Shown one piece after another: positions 50,408 to 62,137 of a DNA stretch of 64,000 bases (position 1 is its first letter; each line of letters starts with the position of its first letter). A program made the translations under genes and the position numbers. The notes under the pieces were generated by a model, which saw only the letters and a list, made by a program, of their open reading frames with translations, made no database searches and was not told the DNA's origin. The stretch comes from Maratus speciosus. Lineage: Eukaryota; Arthropoda; Arachnida; Araneae; Salticidae. The stretch lies in the NCBI GenBank assembly GCA_963932465.1, contig OZ010795.1:524153451-524217450 (forward strand), given 5' to 3'.

Positions 50408-53400
50408 GATACAGCGATCAGTAACGCACGTATGAGGTCTGCGCGCTCATAAACCTGAAAAAAAAACATCAATGGACCCACGAAACTCTCTGTGCAGCGA
50501 TCTCTAAAATGCACGAAACTCGTCTATGCCGCAATCTTTAAAATGCAGGAAACTCGTCGATCCTGCGATCAGTAACGCACGTATGAGCGCTGCGCGCTCA
50601 TAAACCGAAAAAAACATCACTGGATGCACGAAACTCGCCTTTCAGCGATCTCTAAAATGCACGAAACTCGTCGATGCCGCGATCTCTAAAATGCAGGAAA
50701 CTCGTCGATGTTGCGATCTGTACCGCACGTATGAGCGCTGCGCGCTGATAAACCGAAAAGAACATCACTGGATGCACGAAACTCGCTGTGCAGCGATCTC
50801 TAAGAAGCACGAAACTCGTCGATTCAGCGATCAGTAACGCACGTATGAGCGCTGCGCGCTCATAAACCGAAAAAAACATCACTGGACGCACGAAACTCTC
50901 TGTGCAGCGATCTCTAAAATGCACGAAACTCGTCGATGCCGCAATCTCTAAAATGCAGGAAACTCGTCGATCCTGCGATCAGTAACGCACGTATGAGCGC
51001 TGCGCGCTCATAAACCGAAAAAACATCACTCGATGCACGAAACTCTCTGTGCAGCGATCTCTAAAATGCACGAAACTCGTCTATGCCGCAATCTTTAAAA
51101 TGCAGGAAACTCGTCGATCCTGCGATCAGTAACGCACGTATGAGCGCGCAGCGCTCATAAACCGAAAAAAACATCACTGAATGCACGAAACTCGCCTTTC
51201 AGCGATCTCTAAAATGCACGAAACTCGTCGATGCCGCGATCTCTAAAATGCAGGAAACTCGTCGATGTTGCGATCTGTACCGCACGTATGAGCGCTGCGC
51301 GCTGATAAACCGAAAAAAAACATCACCGGATGCACGAAACTCTCTGTGCAGCGATCTCTAAAATGCACGAAACTCGTCTATGCCGCAATCTTTAAAATGC
51401 AGGAAACTCGTCGATGCTGCGATCAGTAACGTACGTATGAGCGCGCAGCGCTCATAAGCCGAAAAGAACATCACTGGATGCACGAAACTCGCTGTGCAGC
51501 GATCTCTAAGATGCACGAAACTCGTCGATGCAGCGATCAGTAACGCACGTATGAGCGCTGCGCGCTCATAAACCCAAAAAAACATCACTGGACGCACGAA
51601 ACTCGCTGTGCAGCGATCTCTAAAATGCTCGAAACTCGTCGATGCCGCAATCTCTAAAATGCAGGAAACTCGTCGATCCTGCGATCAGTAACGCACGTAT
51701 GAGCGCTGCGCGCTCATAAACCGAAAAAACATCACTGGATGCACGAAACTCACTGTTCAGCGATCTCTAAAATGCACGAAACTCGTCGATGCCGCGATCT
51801 CTAAAATGCAGGAAACTCGTCGATGCTGCGATCAGTAACGCACGTATGAGGGCTGCGCGCTCATAAACCGAAAAAAACATCACTGGATGTACGAAACTCG
51901 CCTTTCAGCGATCTCTAAAATGCACGAAACTCGTCGATGCCGCGATCTCTAAAATGCAGGAAACTCGTCGATCCTGCGATCAGTAACGCACGTATGAGCG
52001 CTGCGCGCTCATAAAAAGAAGAAAAACATCACTGGATGCACGAAACTCGCTGTGCAGCTATCTCTAAGATGCACGAAACTCGTCGATGTCGCGATCTCTA
52101 AAATGCAGAAACTCGTCGATGCTGCGATCTGTAACGCACCAATGAGCGCTGCGCGCTCATAAACCGAAAAAAAAAATCACTGGATGCACGAAACTCGCTG
52201 TACAGTGATCTCTAAGATGCAGGAAACTCGTCGATGCCGCGATCTCTAAAATGCAGGAAACTCGTCCATGCTACGATCAGTAAAGTACGTATGAGCGCTG
52301 CGCACTCATAAACCGAAAAAAACATCACTGGACGCACGAAACTCGCTGTGCAGCGATCTCTAAAATGCACGAAACTCGTCGATGCCGCAATCTCTAAAAT
52401 GCAGAAAACTCGTCGTTGCTGCGATCAGTAACGCATGTATGAGCGCTGCGCGCTCATAAACCGAAAAAAAACATAACTGGATGCACGAAACTCGCTGTTC
52501 AGCGATCTCTAAGAAGCACAAAACTCGTCGATGCAGCGATCAGTAACGCACGTATGAGCGCTGCGGGCTCATAAACCGAAAAAAAACATCACTGGACGCA
52601 CGAAACTCGCTGTGTAGCGATCTCTAAAATGCACGAAACTCGTCGATGCCGCGATCACTAAAATGCAGGAAACTCGTCGATACAGCAATCAGTAACGCAC
52701 GTATGAGGTCTGCGCGCTCATAAACCTGAAAAAAAAACATCAATGGACCCACGAAACTCTCTGTGCAGCGATCTCTAAAATGAACGAAACTCGTCTATGC
52801 CGCAATCTTTAAAATGCAGGAAACTCGTCGATCCTGCGATCAGTAACGCACGTATGAGCGCTGCGCGCTCATAAACCGAAAAAAACATCACTGGATGCAC
52901 GAAACTCGCCTTTCAGCGATCTCTAAAATGCACGAAACTCGTCGATGCCGCGATCTCTAAAATGCAGGAAACTCGTCGATGTTGCGATCTGTACCGCACG
53001 TATAAGAGCTGCGCGCTGATAAACCGAAAAAAACATCACCGGATGCACGAAACTCGCTGTGCAGCGATCTCTAAGATGCACGAAACTCGTCGATGCCGCG
53101 ATCTCTAAAATGCATGAAACTCGTCGACGCTGCGATCAGTAACGTACGTATGAGCGCGCAGCGCTCATAAGCCGAAAAGAACATCACTGGATGCACGAAA
53201 CTCGCTGTGCAGCGATCTCTAAGAAGCACGAAACTCCTCGATGCAGCGATCAGTAACGCACGCATGAGCGCTGCGCGCTCATTAACCGAAAAAAACATCA
53301 CTGGACGCACGAAACTCTCTGTGCAGCGATCTCTAAAATGCACGAAACTCGTCGATGCCGCAATCTCTAAAATGCAGGAAACTCGTCGATGCTGCGATCA

Positions 53401-55822
53401 GTAACGCACGTATGAGCGCTGCGCGCTCATAAACCGAAAAAACATCACTGGATGCACGAAACTCGCTGTGCAGCTATCTCTAAGATGCACAAAACTCGTC
53501 GATGTCGCGATCTCTAAAATGCAGAAACTCGTCGATGCTGCGATCTGTAACGCACGTATGAGCGCTGCGCGCTCATAAACCGAAAAAAAAAATCACTGGA
53601 TGCACGAAACTCGCTGTACAGTGATCTCTAAGATGCAGGAAACTCGTCGATGCCGCGATCTCTAAAATGCAGGAAACTCGTCCATGCTACGATCAGTAAA
53701 GTACGTATGAGCGCTGCGCACTCATAAACCGAAAAAAACATCACTGGACGCACGAAACTCGCTGTGCAGCGATCTCTAAAATGTACGAAACTCGTCGATG
53801 CCGCAATCTCTAAAATGCAGGAAACTCGTCGATGCTGCGATCAGTAACGCACGTATGAGGGCTGCGCGCTCATAAACCGAAAAAAACATCACTGGATGTA
53901 CGAAACTCGCCTTTCAGCGATCTCAAAAATGCACGAAACTCGTCGATGCCGCGATCTCTAAAATGCAGGAAACTCGTCGATCCTGCGATCAGTAACGCAC
54001 GTATGAGCGCTGCGCGCTCATAAAACGAAGAAAAACATCACTGGATGCACGAAACTCGCTGTGCAGCTATCTATAAGATGCACAAAACTCGTCGATGTCG
54101 CGATCTCTAAAATGCAGAAACTCGTCGATGCTGCGATCTGTAACGCACGTATGAGCGCTGCGCGCTCATAAACCGAAAAAAAAATCACTGGATGCACGAA
54201 ACTCGCTGTACAGTGATCTCTAAGATGCAAGAAACTCGTCCATGCCGCGATCTCTAAAATGCAGGAAACTCGTCCATGCTACGATCAGTAAAGTACGTAT
54301 GAGCGCTGCGCACTCATAAACCGAAAAAAACATCACTGGACGCACGAAACTCGCTGTGCAGCGATCTCTAAAATGCACGAAACCCGTCGATGCCGCAATC
54401 TCTAAAATGCATGAAACTCGTCGATGCTGCGATCAGTGCGCTGCGCGCTCATAAACCGAAAAAAACATCACTGGATGCACGAAACTCGCTGTTCAGCGAT
54501 CTCTAAGAAGCACAAAACTCGTCGATGCAGCGATCAGTAACGCACGTATGAGCGCTGCGGGCTCATAAACCGAAAAAAACATCACTGGACGCACGAAACT
54601 CTCTGTGCAGCGATCTCTAAAATGCACGAAACTCGTCTATGCCGCAATCTTTAAAATGCAGGAAACTCGTCGATCCTGCGATCAGTAACGCACGTATGAG
54701 CGCTTCGCGCTCATAAACCGAAAAAAACATCACTGGATGCACGAAACTCGCCTTTCAGCGATCTCTAAAATGCACGAAACTCGTCGATGCCGCGATCTCT
54801 AAGAAGCACAAAACTCGTCGATGCAGCGATCAGTAACGCACGTATGAGCGCTGCGGGCTCATAAACCGAAAAAACATCACTGGATGCACGAAACTCGCTG
54901 TGCAGCTATCTCTAAGATGCACGAAACTCGTCGATGTCGCGATCTCTAAAATGCAGAAACTCGTCGATGCTGCGATCTGTAACGCACGTATGAGCGCTGC
55001 GCGCTCATAAACCAAAAAACAAACATCACTGGATGCACGAAACTCGCTGTGCAGCGATCTCTAAGATGCAGGAAACTCGTCGATGCCGCGATCTCTAAAA
55101 TGCAGGAAACTCGTCCATGCTACGATCAGTAAAGTACGTATCAGCGCTGCGCGCTCACAAACCGAAAAAAACATCACTGGACGCACGAAACTCGCTGTGC
55201 AGCGATCTCTAAAATGCAGGAAACTCGTCGATGTTCGCGATCTCTAAAATGCAGGAAACTCGTCGATGCTGTGATCAGCAACGTACGTATGAGCGCGCAG
55301 CGCTCTTAAGCCGAAAAGAACATCACTGGATGCACGAAACTCGCTGTGCAGCGATCTCTAAGAAGCACGAAACTCGTCGATGCAGCGATCAGTAACGCAC
55401 GTATGAGCGCTGCGCGCTCATAAACCGAAAAAAACATCACTGGACGCACGAAACTCTCTGTGCAGCGATCTCTAAAATGCACGAAACTCGTCGATGCCGC
55501 AATCTCTGAAATGCAGGAAACTCGTCGATCCTGCGATCAGTAACGCACGTATGAGCGCTGCGCACTCATAAACCGAAAAAACATCACTGGATGCACGAAA
55601 CTCACTGTTCAGCGATCTCTAAAATGCACGAAACTCGTCGATGCCGCGATCTCTAAAATGCAGGAAACTCGTCGATGCTGCGATCAGTAACGCACGTATG
55701 AGGGCTGCGCGCTCATAAACCGAAAAAAAACATCACTGGACGCACGAAACTCGCTGTGTAGCGATCTCTAAAATGCACGAAACTCGTCGATGCCGCGATC
55801 TCTAAAATGCAGGAAACTCGTC
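50408..55822 (+). repeat. Large HOR copy R3 (5415 bp)
   Basis: Aligns with R2 at an offset of 5415 bp from about 51415 on. It starts with extra units (about 50408-51267) that R1 and R2 lack and R4 has. At about 51415 it lacks 263 bp present in R4, equal to one long plus one short unit. Private changes include CGTCGACGCTGCG near 53126 and CTCGCTGTGCAG in place of CTCTCTGTGCAG at 51602. Confidence 0.87.
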
Positions 55823-58800
55823 GATACAGCGATCAGTAACGCACGTATGAGGTCTGCGCGCTCATAAACCTGAAAAAAAAACATCAATGGACCCACGAAA
55901 CTCTCTGTGCAGCGATCTCTAAAATGCACGAAACTCGTCTATGCCGCAATCTTTAAAATGCAGGAAACTCGTCGATCCTGCGATCAGTAACGCACGTATG
56001 AGCGCTGCGCGCTCATAAACCGAAAAAAACATCACTGGATGCACGAAACTCGCCTTTCAGCGATCTCTAAAATGCACGAAACTCGTCGATGCCGCGATCT
56101 CTAAAATGCAGGAAACTCGTCGATGTTGCGATCTGTACCGCACGTATGAGCGCTGCGCGCTGATAAACCGAAAAGAACATCACTGGATGCACGAAACTCG
56201 CTGTGCAGCGATCTCTAAGAAGCACGAAACTCGTCGATTCAGCGATCAGTAACGCACGTATGAGCGCTGCGCGCTCATAAACCGAAAAAAACATCACTGG
56301 ACGCACGAAACTCTCTGTGCAGCGATCTCTAAAATGCACGAAACTCGTCGATGCCGCAATCTCTAAAATGCAGGAAACTCGTCGATCCTGCGATCAGTAA
56401 CGCACGTATGAGCGCTGCGCGCTCATAAACCGAAAAAACATCACTCGATGCACGAAACTCTCTGTGCAGCGATCTCTAAAATGCACGAAACTCGTCTATG
56501 CCGCAATCTTTAAAATGCAGGAAACTCGTCGATCCTGCGATCAGTAACGCACGTATGAGCGCGCAGCGCTCATAAACCGAAAAAAACATCACTGAATGCA
56601 CGAAACTCGCCTTTCAGCGATCTCTAAAATGCACGAAACTCGTCGATGCCGCGATCTCTAAAATGCAGGAAACTCGTCGATGTTGCGATCTGTACCGCAC
56701 GTATGAGCGCTGCGCGCTGATAAACCGAAAAAAAACATCACCGGATGCACGAAACTCTCTGTGCAGCGATCTCTAAAATGCACGAAACTCGTCTATGCCG
56801 CAATCTTTAAAATGCAGGAAACTCGTCGATCCTGCGATCAGTAACGTACGTATGAGCGCGCAGCGCTCATAAGCCGAAAAGAACATCACTGGATGCACGA
56901 AACTCGCTGTGCAGCGATCTCTAAGAAGCACAAAACTCGTCGATGTTGCGATCTGTACCGCACGTATGAGCGCTGCGCGCTGATAAACCGAAAAAAAACA
57001 TCACCGGATGCACGAAACTCGCTGTGCAGCGATCTCTAAGATGCACGAAACTCGTCGATGCCGCGATCTCTAAAATGCATGAAACTCGTCGATGCTGCGA
57101 TCAGTAACGTACGTATGAGCGCGCAGCGCTCATAAGCCGAAAAGAACATCACTGGATGCACGAAACTCGCTGTGCAGCGATCTCTAAGATGCACGAAACT
57201 CGTCGATGCAGCGATCAGTAACGCACGTATGAGCGCTGCGCGCTCATAAACCCAAAAAAACATCACTGGACGCACGAAACTCTCTGTGCAGCGATCTCTA
57301 AAATGCTCGAAACTCGTCGATGCCGCAATCTCTAAAATGCAGGAAACTCGTCGATCCTGCGATCAGTAACGCACGTATGAGCGCTGCGCGCTCATAAACC
57401 GAAAAAACATCACTGGATGCACGAAACTCACTGTTCAGCGATCTCTAAAATGCACGAAACTCGTCGATGCCGCGATCTCTAAAATGCAGGAAACTCGTCG
57501 ATGCTGCGATCAGTAACGCACGTATGAGGGCTGCGCGCTCATAAACCGAAAAAAACATCACTGGATGTACGAAACTCGCCTTTCAGCGATCTCTAAAATG
57601 CACGAAACTCGTCGATGCCGCGATCTCTAAAATGCAGGAAACTCGTCGATCCTGCGATCAGTAACGCACGTATGAGCGCTGCGCGCTCATAAAAAGAAGA
57701 AAAACATCACTGGATGCACGAAACTCGCTGTGCAGCTATCTCTAAGATGCACGAAACTCGTCGATGTCGCGATCTCTAAAATGCAGAAACTCGTCGATGC
57801 TGCGATCTGTAACGCACCAATGAGCGCTGCGCGCTCATAAACCGAAAAAAAAAATCACTGGATGCACGAAACTCGCTGTACAGTGATCTCTAAGATGCAG
57901 GAAACTCGTCGATGCCGCGATCTCTAAAATGCAGGAAACTCGTCCATGCTACGATCAGTAAAGTACGTATGAGCGCTGCGCACTCATAAACCGAAAAAAA
58001 CATCACTGGACGCACGAAACTCGCTGTGCAGCGATCTCTAAAATGCACGAAACTCGTCGATGCCGCAATCTCTAAAATGCAGAAAACTCGTCGTTGCTGC
58101 GATCAGTAACGCATGTATGAGCGCTGCGCGCTCATAAACCGAAAAAAAACATAACTGGATGCACGAAACTCGCTGTTCAGCGATCTCTAAGAAGCACAAA
58201 ACTCGTCGATGCAGCGATCAGTAACGCACGTATGAGCGCTGCGGGCTCATAAACCGAAAAAAAACATCACTGGACGCACGAAACTCGCTGTGTAGCGATC
58301 TCTAAAATGCACGAAACTCGTCGATGCCGCGATCACTAAAATGCAGGAAACTCGTCGATACAGCAATCAGTAACGCACGTATGAGGTCTGCGCGCTCATA
58401 AACCTGAAAAAAAAACATCAATGGACCCACGAAACTCTCTGTGCAGCGATCTCTAAAATGAACGAAACTCGTCTATGCCGCAATCTTTAAAATGCAGGAA
58501 ACTCGTCGATCCTGCGATCAGTAACGCACGTATGAGCGCTGCGCGCTCATAAACCGAAAAAAACATCACTGGATGCACGAAACTCGCCTTTCAGCGATCT
58601 CTAAAATGCACGAAACTCGTCGATGCCGCGATCTCTAAAATGCAGGAAACTCGTCGATGTTGCGATCTGTACCGCACGTATAAGAGCTGCGCGCTGATAA
58701 ACCGAAAAAAACATCACCGGATGCACGAAACTCGCTGTGCAGCGATCTCTAAGATGCACGAAACTCGTCGATGCCGCGATCTCTAAAATGCATGAAACTC

Positions 58801-61499
58801 GTCGATGCTGCGATCAGTAACGTACGTATGAGCGCGCAGCGCTCATAAGCCGAAAAGAACATCACTGGATGCACGAAACTCGCTGTGCAGCGATCTCTAA
58901 GAAGCACGAAACTCCTCGATGCAGCGATCAGTAACGCACGCATGAGCGCTGCGCGCTCATTAACCGAAAAAAACATCACTGGACGCACGAAACTCTCTGT
59001 GCAGCGATCTCTAAAATGCACGAAACTCGTCGATGCCGCAATCTCTAAAATGCAGGAAACTCGTCGATGCTGCGATCAGTAACGCACGTATGAGCGCTGC
59101 GCGCTCATAAACCGAAAAAACATCACTGGATGCACGAAACTCGCTGTGCAGCTATCTCTAAGATGCACAAAACTCGTCGATGTCGCGATCTCTAAAATGC
59201 AGAAACTCGTCGATGCTGCGATCTGTAACGCACGTATGAGCGCTGCGCGCTCATAAACCGAAAAAAAAATCACTGGATGCACGAAACTCGCTGTACAGTG
59301 ATCTCTAAGATGCAGGAAACTCGTCGATGCCGCGATCTCTAAAATGCAGGAAACTCGTCCATGCTACGATCAGTAAAGTACGTATGAGCGCTGCGCACTC
59401 ATAAACCGAAAAAAACATCACTGGACGCACGAAACTCGCTGTGCAGCGATCTCTAAAATGCACGAAACTCGTCGATGCCGCAATCTCTAAAATGCAGGAA
59501 ACTCGTCGATGCTGCGATCAGTAACGCACGTATGAGGGCTGCGCGCTCATAAACCGAAAAAAACATCACTGGATGTACGAAACTCGCCTTTCAGCGATCT
59601 CAAAAATGCACGAAACTCGTCGATGCCGCGATCTCTAAAATGCAGGAAACTCGTCGATCCTGCGATCAGTAACGCACGTATGAGCGCTGCGCGCTCATAA
59701 AACGAAGAAAAACATCACTGGATGCACGAAACTCGCTGTGCAGCTATCTATAAGATGCACAAAACTCGTCGATGTCGCGATCTCTAAAATGCAGAAACTC
59801 GTCGATGCTGCGATCTGTAACGCACGTATGAGCGCTGCGCGCTCATAAACCGAAAAAAAAATCACTGGATGCACGAAACTCGCTGTACAGTGATCTCTAA
59901 GATGCAAGAAACTCGTCCATGCCGCGATCTCTAAAATGCAGGAAACTCGTCCATGCTACGATCAGTAAAGTACGTATGAGCGCTGCGCACTCATAAACCG
60001 AAAAAAACATCACTGGACGCACGAAACTCGCTGTGCAGCGATCTCTAAAATGCACGAAACCCGTCGATGCCGCAATCTCTAAAATGCATGAAACTCGTCG
60101 ATGCTGCGATCAGTGCGCTGCGCGCTCATAAACCGAAAAAAACATCACTGGATGCACGAAACTCGCTGTTCAGCGATCTCTAAGAAGCACAAAACTCGTC
60201 GATGCAGCGATCAGTAACGCACGTATGAGCGCTGCGGGCTCATAAACCGAAAAAAACATCACTGGACGCACGAAACTCTCTGTGCAGCGATCTCTAAAAT
60301 GCACGAAACTCGTCTATGCCGCAATCTTTAAAATGCAGGAAACTCGTCGATCCTGCGATCAGTAACGCACGTATGAGCGCTTCGCGCTCATAAACCGAAA
60401 AAAACATCACTGGATGCACGAAACTCGCCTTTCAGCGATCTCTAAAATGCACGAAACTCGTCGATGCCGCGATCTCTAAGAAGCACAAAACTCGTCGATG
60501 CAGCGATCAGTAACGCACGTATGAGCGCTGCGGGCTCATAAACCGAAAAAACATCACTGGATGCACGAAACTCGCTGTGCAGCTATCTCTAAGATGCACG
60601 AAACTCGTCGATGTCGCGATCTCTAAAATGCAGAAACTCGTCGATGCTGCGATCTGTAACGCACGTATGAGCGCTGCGCGCTCATAAACCAAAAAACAAA
60701 CATCACTGGATGCACGAAACTCGCTGTGCAGCGATCTCTAAGATGCAGGAAACTCGTCGATGCCGCGATCTCTAAAATGCAGGAAACTCGTCCATGCTAC
60801 GATCAGTAAAGTACGTATCAGCGCTGCGCGCTCACAAACCGAAAAAAACATCACTGGACGCACGAAACTCGCTGTGCAGCGATCTCTAAAATGCAGGAAA
60901 CTCGTCGATGTTCGCGATCTCTAAAATGCAGGAAACTCGTCGATGCTGTGATCAGCAACGTACGTATGAGCGCGCAGCGCTCTTAAGCCGAAAAGAACAT
61001 CACTGGATGCACGAAACTCGCTGTGCAGCGATCTCTAAGAAGCACGAAACTCGTCGATGCAGCGATCAGTAACGCACGTATGAGCGCTGCGCGCTCATAA
61101 ACCGAAAAAAACATCACTGGACGCACGAAACTCTCTGTGCAGCGATCTCTAAAATGCACGAAACTCGTCGATGCCGCAATCTCTGAAATGCAGGAAACTC
61201 GTCCATCCTGCGATCAGTAACGCACGTATGAGCGCTGCGCACTCATAAACCGAAAAAACATCACTGGATGCACGAAACTCACTGTTCAGCGATCTCTAAA
61301 ATGCACGAAACTCGTCGATGCCGCGATCTCTAAAATGCAGGAAACTCGTCGATGCTGCGATCAGTAACGCACGTATGAGGGCTGCGCGCTCATAAACCGA
61401 AAAAAAACATCACTGGACGCACGAAACTCGCTGTGTAGCGATCTCTAAAATGCACGAAACTCGTCGATGCCGCGATCTCTAAAATGCAGGAAACTCGTC
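55823..61499 (+). repeat. Large HOR copy R4 (5677 bp), longest
   Basis: Aligns with R3 at offset 5415 in its first part and about 5677 after the 263-bp difference near 56800-57060. It is the most complete R copy: it has the extra leading units of R3 and the two units R3 lost. A private change is GTCCATCCTGCG near 61202. It ends in the unit with GATACAGCGATCAG that also opens R3 and R4. Confidence 0.87.
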
Positions 61500-62137
61500 G
61501 ATACAGCGATCAGTAACGCACGTATGAGGTCTGCGCGCTCATAAACCTGAAAAAAAAACATCAATGGACCCACGAAACTCTCTGTGCAGCGATCTCTAAA
61601 ATGCACGAAACTCGTCTATGCCGCAATCTTTAAAATGCAGGAAACTCGTCGATCCTGCGATCAGTAACGCACGTATGAGCGCTGCGCGCTCATAAACCGA
61701 AAAAAACATCACTGGATGCACGAAACTCGCCTTTCAGCGATCTCTAAAATGCACGAAACTCGTCGATGCCGCGATCTCTAAAATGCAGGAAACTCGTCGA
61801 TGTTGCGATCTGTACCGCACGTATGAGCGCTGCGCGCTGATAAACCGAAAAGAACATCACTGGATGCACGAAACTCGCTGTGCAGCGATCTCTAAGAAGC
61901 ACGAAACTCGTCGATTCAGCGATCAGTAACGCACGTATGAGCGCTGCGCGCTCATAAACCGAAAAAAACATCACTGGACGCACGAAACTCTCTGTGCAGC
62001 GATCTCTAAAATGCACGAAACTCGTCGATGCCGCAATCTCTAAAATGCAGGAAACTCGTCGATCCTGCGATCAGTAACGCACGTATGAGCGCTGCGCGCT
62101 CATAAACCGAAAAAACATCACTCGATGCACGAAACTC
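61500..62137 (+). repeat. Partial HOR copy R5
   Basis: Matches the start of R3 and R4 at an offset of 5677 bp from R4, including GAGGTCTGCG, GACCCACG and CACTCGATGCACG (62110). It breaks off where R3 and R4 read ACTCTCTGTGCAG and this copy reads ACTCACTGTTCAG, at about 62138. Confidence 0.84.
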
